Assembly (NCBI GenBank): GCA_021234155.1
Contig: JAJEKV010000003.1
Span: forward strand, 34,581,166-34,645,165
Direction: 5' to 3'
DNA length: 64,000 bases
DNA from: Isoetes taiwanensis
Taxonomy: Eukaryota > Streptophyta > Lycopodiopsida > Isoetales > Isoetaceae
The notes beneath the pieces are model-generated. The model made no database searches. It worked only from the letters and a program-made list of their open reading frames with translations, and was not told the DNA's origin. This document shows, in pieces, positions 56,550-64,000 of this stretch (the first letter of the stretch is position 1; every line of letters begins with the position of its first letter). Made by a program: the position numbers and the translations under genes.

Positions 56550-57279
56550 GATAAACTCCCAGAGCACAAATTGCATGCCTTAGAAACTGCCTATGTTCTG
56601 AACAGTTCTTTTTGAAGGCTACCTATAAATTTAAGGCAGGGTTTTCTCAACTTTGGGCCTGATTCTTTTAAAGGAAGCAGCTATTATGGCTTTGCAGAAT
56701 GCTGCAGGGAAGAATCGGGGAAGAATCAATATATGCACCAAGGAACTAGGTAATTGCAAGAAACATGAATATCTCATTATTATGTGACTTTCACATGAGA
56801 AACGAAGCACTATGTTGTCGATATTCTGCTTCCATCAAGGCTTAGTTATGATTCTCATGTAGAAACAGTTGTACTCTGGTAGCTATATGGTGAACCTACA
56901 GAAATATATTCAATTGTTATTTCCTAGACAGATCCAACAAAAGTATCATAAGCATCCTAATTTTGCTATCTTCATCTGGGTAGTTTTCTAAGGGAGCAAT
57001 ATTGCTCAAACAGAACTTTCTTTTGCAAAGGGACTTTATTTGTGGCTACTTTCTAATTCTCATAGACACTTCTCCCTGTGGACGACCTTAGAGGGAATAA
57101 ATCATCTCTATATCCTTATAAAAGCATAAGAGTTATACAGAGTTATAATGGAGCTTTCAGATCAGAGTTTACAGGTCCTCTACAAGTTATTAGAAGACGC
57201 TCCTAACTTTACATTTGATTCTTGAACGTTTATTTTTGTTGTTCGTTCTTAGATCAACATATACAGCCTCTAAGAAGGA
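56550..57279. other. No gene recognised
   Basis: A short duplication (TTGCATGCCTTAGAAACTG occurs twice, 56535-56590) opens the stretch. The remainder is decayed and A+T-rich. Confidence 0.45.
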
Positions 57280-58260
57280 TTTTTTTTTTTTTTTTTGGAG
57301 AAAAGGAATTTTTTATATTTTATACAATAAAAAGTACAGCGTACAATGTTTCAAACTTCACAGAGGATTACTACAGGAGTAACCTCAACCTCTTCATCCT
57401 CTATGAACTGAAACTTATTCAAATGAGTAACAACAAAACAAAAGAAGTATAAGATAGCTAACAATGGATAAGAAACCTGATTCTCAAAATGTTGTGTCTG
57501 AGGTGCATAGTAGAGTGCTGCATTGTTGGGGTCACAGATAGCCTAAAGCTAGCTAGGCTTAATACAAGCCCAGCCTCCAGACTCCTCCCCTAAAAGCCTG
57601 GTGCAGGATATAGAAACTCCTGTATAGCCCCCTAGCTCGGCAATCTCCACTGAAAGGGTCACCCTGTAAGGGAGTCTTCCACTTCCATTATCCCATCAAG
57701 GAGCCCATACATCCTTGATAACTAAGCACATCCATCTTGTTAATCATGGCAACTACCACCAAGTCTACCTGTATACTACTTTTGAAGTAGCATAGAAGAC
57801 CGGCTATGGATTACAAGTCTTGACATGCTCTTTTGTGCAAAAGATATTGTTAGTTGTGATCAACATAACCCTAGAGATAGGCACTAAGTTTATGATCTTC
57901 TAAGCTGAAGGAGCCTCTAGAGCTATAGGAACAATTTACCTTATTTCTTGTATCCTGATGCTATCCACTGTTCAAATCCTATATGCATACTGCACATTTA
58001 CGCAGATACATCCATTTGCATATATAGGTGCATCATACTTATTGAAATCCCTTAGCAGATATAAATTGACATGTTTTCACCTGGACATTAAGATTCTCCT
58101 CACAAATTTTACAAACTGGAATACCAAAGGTTTATGATGCATCTATAGCTAATTTGTCAGCATGAATATTGTTTCCCTGGTCAAGAGCTACGACTCTTCC
58201 TCTTAGCTTGTTTTGCTTTTCTTATTCAATCCTTCGCACTTCTTTCCATAACAACCATAT
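57280..58260 (-). mobile_element. 5'-truncated LINE with RNase H end
   Basis: 17 T at 57280-57296 give a minus-strand poly-A tail. At the other end (58260-58130) the minus strand reads RVVALDQGNNIHADKLAIDA, the end of the RNase H domain found in plant L1 elements. The part between is 3' untranslated-like. Everything upstream of the RNase H end is missing. Confidence 0.6.
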
Positions 58261-58860
58261 GCTGCTGGCTCCTTAATGGTCAAGCCTCCTTAATTATTCT
58301 GCTCCAAACAAGTTTTCTCTTACTCTCCAAAAACCTAGACATTTTAATTATGCACACTCCTAGGCCATCTTTTTTTTTTTTTTTCCCCGTTCTTCCGTAC
58401 ACATTTCGTACAACATTCACACATATTTCGTACAACATTTATATTTATTCCGTATAGACTATGTAGCTTATTAATAGTAACATATTAATATAGCACATCG
58501 AACCATTGAAAGGGGCGTAAACGTATAAGAAATTGAACCATTAAATTAATTAACCCCGCGCAACCTCCTAGTTGTTTTGTTGATATTAGATGCGAGGCGT
58601 CCATCGGTGAGGCTCGGACCATTGGATGTCTGTTCCGGATTATCCCAACCGTCATTAGACACAACTCGTTTTTTTAGTAAGTTTTAGTCAACTCGTAAAA
58701 CTTCAAATACACAATTAACCCAAAGGTTGTGAGGTGCATTGTACACATATATGGTACACATAATATTGGCATATGTATTTGGGGCTCCTCGCAAACCGTT
58801 GGACGCCCTACACGAATATCAACAAAAACAAGCTAGGGGGGGGAGGTAATTTAAGGGTTT
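58261..58860. other. No gene recognised
   Basis: Contains a second T run at 58371-58384, possibly another retroposon tail, and short repeated ACATTTCGTACAACATT phrases at 58400-58440. Confidence 0.45.
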
Positions 58861-59196
58861 TCAATCTATGTTACGAGACTAAACCCACTTAAAGAAATTG
58901 AATGTATTTCATGAACTTTGCAATAGACATAAATTTGTGTGCATGCTTTATCTATTCAAAGGCATTTTGTTGTCTTTGCTCACATAACTGATGTCTCTAA
59001 ATGTTTATATTTCCAAGGACAAAGTAGGAGTTCATGAAACCTATTTAAGAGGTTGATCATGTGGTCTAATAAGAGGAAAGCATCATCATGGTTCTAATGG
59101 CGATCATTATATTATTTGTTAAAGAACATTACTCTCAATATCTCCTATGCGTTATTGGTTAAAGCGCATAACCTTCTATTTACAACTCTATTCTTT

Positions 59197-59385
59197 CTAA
59201 ATGAAATTGAACATTGATAATTTTTTTTGGACAGATATCCAAAAGTAATTCCTCAATTCATTTGGTGCATTTGTACATACAACGTGAAAATGATAAATGA
59301 GAAGACAATCAATGATTCTTCTCAAATGATATGGTAGGCTAATGGCCTCGTGTATTCTCTTTACCGGTCTTGACATTTGTGCCAA
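59197..59385 (-). CDS. Unrecognised small ORF downstream of the repeated gene
   Basis: Reads MAQMSRPVKRIHEAISLPYH then LRRIIDCLLIYHFH. The equivalent frame is open in copy 3 (63549-63737), but copy 2 has a small insertion near 60910 (TAATTAATAG). It could be a further exon of the small gene or just non-coding sequence. Weak support. Confidence 0.25.
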   Translation of the reverse strand: MAQMSRPVKRIHEAISLPYHLRRIIDCLLIYHFHVVCTNAPNELRNYFWISVQKKLSMFNFI

Positions 59386-59572
59386 GCAAATGGCAGTTGT
59401 GATCTACACTATAATTCCACCATTTAGGGCTCTCGCAGTTGCTTGAGCAATCACTTTGCTTGCACCCATATCACCTTGGTTGTGTGTCGTCTCAAACACT
59501 GGTTAACATAATGAGATGCATAGTATACTTTCCCTTAGAGTGGACCCTGATATGTTTCATGCACTTGTGGAT

Positions 59573-59797
59573 TCATTTTGTGCCATAAACTAGATCTTCA
59601 GAATGGCATGAATCCATAGATCCACAACGACTCAGATGAGGTGAGGAAGACGAGCTCGTTTCCCCCCATCTTGTCGAGAAATTGCTAGAAGACTTCATCT
59701 TACGAACTACAAAGGCAATTGACTCCACAAGCTCATTAGCTATTGCCATCTTGACTTGTCCTCTGCGGGATTGCCTTTTGCACCTGGATGCTGCCAT
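59573..59797 (-). CDS. Small basic Ser-rich protein of unknown function, copy 1
   Basis: 74 codons from the ATG at 59797 to the TGA at 59573. It begins MAASRCKRQSRRGQVKMAIA and has a Ser-rich middle (WGETSSSSSPHLSRCGSMDS). A TATA box (59900-59908, minus strand) about 105 bp upstream supports expression. Copy 2 has the same 225 bases without a single change. No signal peptide or membrane segment is seen, and I do not recognise the family. The SSSSSPHLSRCGSMDS segment looks like a possible phosphorylation region, which is inference. Confidence 0.55.
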   Translation of the reverse strand: MAASRCKRQSRRGQVKMAIANELVESIAFVVRKMKSSSNFSTRWGETSSSSSPHLSRCGSMDSCHSEDLVYGTK

Positions 59798-59899
59798 GAA
59801 TTCTATGCTTGCAAAAATGAATGTAAAAAAGGAGGAATGATAGAAATCAAGCAACTAAAAACTAAGCGGCTTATTGTTTTAAAGGGCACTAGACTGGGG

Positions 59900-59908
59900 T
59901 ATATAAAG
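59900..59908 (-). promoter_or_regulatory. TATA box of small gene copy 1
   Basis: CTTTATATA on the minus strand, conserved in copy 2 at 61472-61480. Confidence 0.5.
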
Positions 59909-60269
59909 CATTCTCGTGCACATGATTAGGACATGTATAGTAATTAAGAAAGTATAATGGTGCTCAATTATAATGTTTCACGTAAGACTTCTGTATAAAA
60001 AATGAAAACCACATGTGCTTTGTGATTGTTTGCCTTGGATCTAGGGAACAAATGATGGGTTGTCTTCTACTTATTTTATTTTGTCTCCCTAGTGGAAACT
60101 TCTCAATCATCGTATTTTATTTCATGCATGTGAGATACCTCACTTCAATAATGACCTCTATCACAATACTATACAGAGTGAATAGTAATGTTAGATGAAA
60201 GGATTAATGGCTTTTGTGCTATGCCAGATAATATGACCTTGATTATAGACAACTAGAAACTTCCTATAA

Positions 60270-61757
60270 TCGTTCTTAAATATCAAGGATTTAGTAATTA
60301 GAGACGATCTAACATTGTTTCCAAAACCGCGACAACCATTTTATCATACCTAAAGCTGAATAAGGAATCTCTCCTCAAAAAGCTTATTTACTATTAGATT
60401 TAAAAACCTTCTCTTTTTATTAAATCCTTTCAATCTATGTTACGAGACTAAACCCACTTAAAGAAATTGAATGTATTTCATGAACTTTGCAATAGACATA
60501 AATTTGTGTGCATGCTTTATCTATTCAAAGGCATTTTGTTGTCTTTGCTCACATAACTGATGTCTCTAAATGTTTATATTTCCAAGGACAAAGTAGGAGT
60601 TCATGAAACCTATTTAAGAGGTTGATCATGTGGTCTAATAAGAGGAAAGCATCATCATGGTTCTAATGGCGATCATTATATTATTTGTTAAAGAACATTA
60701 CTCTCAATATCTCCTATGCGTTATTGGTTAAAGCGCATAACCTTCTATTTACAACTCTATTCTTTCTAAATGAAATTGAACATTGATAATTTTTGCTGAC
60801 AGATATCGAAAAGTAATTCCTCAATTCATTTGATGCATTTGTACATTCAACGTGAAAATGATGAATGAGAAGACAATCAATGATTCTTCTCAAATGATGT
60901 GGTAGGCTAATTAATAGCCTCGTGTATTCTCTTTACCGGTCTTGACATTTGTGCCAAGCAAATGGCAGTTGTGATCTACATTAGAATTCCACCATTTAGG
61001 GCTCTCGCAGTTGCTTGAGCAATCACTTTACTTGCACCCATATCACCTTGGTTGTGTGACGTCTCCAACACTGGTTAACATAATGAGATGCATAGTATAC
61101 TTTCCCTTAGAGTGGACCCTGATATGTTTCATGCACTTGTGGATTCATTTTGTGCCATAAACTAGATCTTCAGAATGGCATGAATCCATAGATCCACAAC
61201 GACTCAGATGAGGTGAGGAAGACGAGCTCGTTTCCCCCCATCTTGTCGAGAAATTGCTAGAAGACTTCATCTTACGAACTACAAAGGCAATTGACTCCAC
61301 AAGCTCATTAGCTATTGCCATCTTGACTTGTCCTCTGCGGGATTGCCTTTTGCACCTGGATGCTGCCATGAATTCTATGCTTGCAGAAATGAATGTAAAA
61401 AGGGAGGAATGATAGAGATCAAGCAACTGAAAACTAAGCGGCTTATTGTTTTGAAGGGCACTAGACTGGGGTATATAAAGCAATTCTGGTGCACATGATT
61501 ATGACACGTATAGTAATTAAGAAAGTATAATGGTTGCTCAATTATAATGTTTCACGTAAGACTTCTGTATAAAATATGAAAACCAAATGTGCTTTGATAT
61601 TGTTTGTCTTGGGTTTAGGGAACAAATGATGGGTTGTTTTCTACTTATTTTATTTTGTCCCCCTAGTGGAAACTTCTCAATCATCGTATTTTATTTCATG
61701 CATGTGAGATACCTCACTTCAATAATGACCTCTATCACAATACTATACAGAGTGAAC
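60270..61757. repeat. Segmental repeat, copy 2
   Basis: Includes about 160 bp of extra 5' sequence (AAATATCAAGGATTTAGTAA...) shared with copy 3 but not adjacent to copy 1. It then runs the same 1.3-kb body as copy 1. Confidence 0.9.
61145..61369 (-). CDS. Small basic Ser-rich protein of unknown function, copy 2
   Basis: Same 74-codon frame as copy 1 (MAASRCKRQSRRGQVKMAIA at the start, EDLVYGTK at the end), identical at all 225 positions. The flanks differ by scattered substitutions, for example in the leader at 61380-61470. TATA box at 61472-61480. Confidence 0.55.
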   Translation of the reverse strand: MAASRCKRQSRRGQVKMAIANELVESIAFVVRKMKSSSNFSTRWGETSSSSSPHLSRCGSMDSCHSEDLVYGTK

Positions 61758-61994
61758 CCCTTATTCCTTAATCTACACCGTACGTAAAGTTCCTCGTTTG
61801 TGGGGTATGCAAGTACAAAATTTGCTATACTGTATAACAAGATTTGCAAAATACTATAAGATTTCAAGCGGAATACCCTATGGTGTTGATTTTGTACGTG
61901 CAAAATACAATTATGAGGGCTCATTTTGCCCACGTCACCCGTGCTTAATATGCACACAAACCAAAGGGGTTTAAGGGGATTTTAATTTAAATGT

Positions 61995-62090
61995 GTTGGA
62001 CCCAATGGTTGTGTTAATTAATGTCAATGGTAGTTATGTGTTGGTTGTTAATGTCAATGGTTGTTATGTGTTGGTTGTTATGTGTTGGGG
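61995..62090. repeat. Minisatellite, GTTATGTGTTGGTTGTTA type
   Basis: Units of about 27 bp built from AATGTCAATGGTTGTTATGT and GTTGGTTGTTA, in three to four imperfect copies. Confidence 0.8.
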
Positions 62091-62808
62091 ATTTAATTTT
62101 TATATCTTTGGATGTTAATGGTTTGTATTGTGGCTTTTTTTTTTTGGCCCCTTCAGGGCCTTAGGGGCCCCAGGTGTGACAAAAATTTTAGAATTCAAAC
62201 CAGAAAAAAACTAGAATTCATTTGAGGCTTTCATCACCTGTAGCTTTTGAATTTCATCACAATGAAACAAATAGAACATAAGTAAAAGTTACCATAAAGA
62301 TAGAGCGGATTGATCCCATTATTCTGAAAGTCATAAAGTTTGCAACACCCATACACAAACATTTTTCAACTGCAATTTAACAGCAGCCTTTGGCCTCCAT
62401 GGATTCTTGTGGTGAGAAACCAAAGTGGGAAACTTTTCTGCTTGTTAGCACAAGGATCTAGAAGCCTTGGAATTTGCTTAATAACTGCCTCAAAATCTAA
62501 AAATGCATGGTAATTTTTTGCAACCTTCATTCGAAATGAGCCATAAAACAATATCCAATAGCGCAATCCTGTATTAATCAGCTGGTAGGATGTGAAAGCC
62601 TAACAAACTCGGCCGAAAAATTGCTGTTTTAGCATAGATAACTTAACCAAACATATCCATATCATACACTATCAAAAAGATCTCGGAGAGAGCTTTCCAA
62701 CGGAATAAAAATCATCTCAAACAGAGCTCTGGATCAAAAGTTATGATAAGAAATGTGTTGCCGGCGGGGAAACTGCACTACATGCGTCCTTCAAGTCTTT
62801 CATGTGCC

Positions 62809-62922
62809 CATTATGCACCACACACACAAAAAGAGGGCTTTTGTTGTGAGCCCTTGGTTGTTGACCATTATGCACCACACGCACAAAAAAGGGGCTTTTG
62901 TTGTGAGCCATTGGTTGTTGAC
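62809..62922. repeat. 57-bp tandem duplication
   Basis: Two near-identical units begin CATTATGCACCACAC (62809 and 62866) and end GGTTGTTGAC. Confidence 0.9.
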
Positions 62923-63080
62923 CATTGGAAAAAAAGAGGCTAAAATCAATGGCTCAGAAATGGTGCACTCTAGATGTACGCATTAGTACATCCATTTGAA
63001 TACATCACGAAATCATAGGAAAACCTTAGTGAAAAGCGTACAAAAACACAAAGAAAACCCCCTGTTATTATGCTACATAT

Positions 63081-64000
63081 TCGTTCTGAAATATCAAGGA
63101 TTTAGTAATTAGAGACGATCTAGCATTATTTCCAAAACCGTGACAACCATTTTATCATACGTAAAAGCTGAATAAGGAATGTCTCCTCAAAAAGCTTATT
63201 TACTATTAGATTTAAAAACCTTCTCGTTTTATTAAATCCTTTCAATCTATGTTACGAGACTAGACCCACTTAAAGAAATTGAATGTATTTCATGAACTTT
63301 ACAATAGAAATAAATTTGTGTGCATGCTTTATCTATTCAAAGGCATTTTGTTGTCATTGCTCACATAACTGATGTCTCTAAATGTATATATTTCCAAGGA
63401 CAAAGTAGGAGTTCATGAAACCTATTTAAAAGGTTGATCATGTGGTCTAATGGGAGGAAAGCATCATCTTGTTCTAATTGCAATCATTATATTATTTGTT
63501 AAAGAACATTACTCTCAATATATCCTCGTATTTACAACTCTATTCTTTCTAAATGAAATTGAACATTGATAATTTTTGTTGGATGGATATCCAAAAGTAA
63601 TTCCTCAATTCATTTGGTGCATTTGTACATTCAACTTGAAAATGATGAATGAGAAGACAATCAATGATTCTTCTCAAATGATGTGGTAGGTTAATAGCCT
63701 CGTGTATTCTCTTTACCGGTCTTGACATTTGTGCCAAGCAAATGGCAGTTGAGATCTACATTAGAATTCCACCATTTAGGGCTGTCGCAATTGCTTGAGC
63801 AATCACTTTGCTTGCACCCATATTACCTTGGTTGTGTCACGTCTCGACCACTGGTTAACATAATAAGATGCATAGTATACTTTTCTTTAGAATGGATCCT
63901 GATATGTTTTATGCACTTGTGGATTCATTTTGTACCATAAACTAGATCTTCAGAATGGCATGAATCCATAGATCCACAACGACTCAGATGAGGTGAGGAA
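63081..64000. repeat. Segmental repeat, copy 3, cut by the window edge
   Basis: Same 5' extension and body as copy 2, more diverged, with a deletion near 63525 (the GCGTTATTGG segment is absent). It continues beyond 64000. Confidence 0.9.
63925..64000 (-). CDS. Small gene copy 3, C-terminal part
   Basis: The last 25 codons and the stop are visible. They differ from copies 1 and 2 by one base, a silent GGC to GGT change in the Gly before the final Thr-Lys. The start lies outside the window. Confidence 0.5.
   Translation of the reverse strand, partial: SSPHLSRCGSMDSCHSEDLVYGTK

Larger units (their letters stand above)
58861..60181. repeat. Segmental repeat, copy 1
   Basis: Begins TCAATCTATGTTACGAGACT and ends CTATACAGAGTGAA. 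Copy 2 starts 1569 bp later. The unit carries the small minus-strand gene at 59573-59797. Confidence 0.92.
61758..63080. other. Spacer between repeats; no gene recognised
   Basis: Contains a minisatellite and a 57-bp tandem duplication (listed separately) and a T run at about 62137-62146. The short frames have no domain. Confidence 0.5.

Overview
The window is A+T-rich nuclear DNA from a land plant. Evidence: a plant-type extensin, pentatricopeptide-repeat (PPR) fragments, an intron-containing cytosolic seryl-tRNA synthetase, an OSCA-type channel fragment, a plant USP-domain kinase fragment, and plant-style Helitron, Copia, CACTA, SINE and L1-type LINE elements. I cannot name the species. Gene density is low and most sequence is transposon-derived or decayed.

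Layout. 0-2.5 kb: a candidate promoter and two unrecognised minus-strand coding remnants. 2.5-7.2 kb: a nearly intact Helitron Rep/helicase gene with one in-frame stop, followed by three tandem tRNA-derived SINEs. 8.9-10.5 kb: a minus-strand protein disulfide isomerase-like pseudogene without its catalytic thioredoxin domain. 13.2-14.1 kb: an extensin gene with a one-base frameshift. 16.5-19.3 kb: plus-strand remnants of a coiled-coil/RING-like gene and an unrecognised ORF. 19.5-31 kb: a minus-strand gene of an uncharacterised family with DFAENY, SDGCSSQFK and HGKGEHDG motifs, split by an 8.4-kb LINE. 31-36 kb: mostly repeat debris. 36-38.4 kb: a CACTA MITE, a second copy of the coiled-coil/RING-like gene, and a LINE fragment. 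38.6-44.5 kb: Helitron-type termini and a 4.7-kb palindrome whose outer ends coincide with Helitron 5' ends. 45-47 kb: fragments of three unrelated host genes (OSCA channel, USP kinase, PPR).

48.2-50.2 kb: the seryl-tRNA synthetase gene, the best intact gene here, with an unusual hydrophobic C-terminal extension. 50.24-55.94 kb: a complete but decayed Copia element with 5-bp target duplications (CACAC). It sits 86 bp upstream of the synthetase ATG, between that gene and a divergent PPR-like pseudogene. 57.3-58.3 kb: a truncated LINE. 58.9-64 kb: a segmental triplication carrying a 74-codon gene of unknown function whose two complete copies are identical over all 225 coding bases while their flanks differ.

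Functionally the window is a record of transposition more than a working pathway. The genes most likely to be working are the synthetase and perhaps the small tandem genes. The most interesting candidates are the LINE-split DDE-like family together with its convergent coiled-coil/RING-like neighbour, the Helitron-bounded palindrome, and the small tandem gene.
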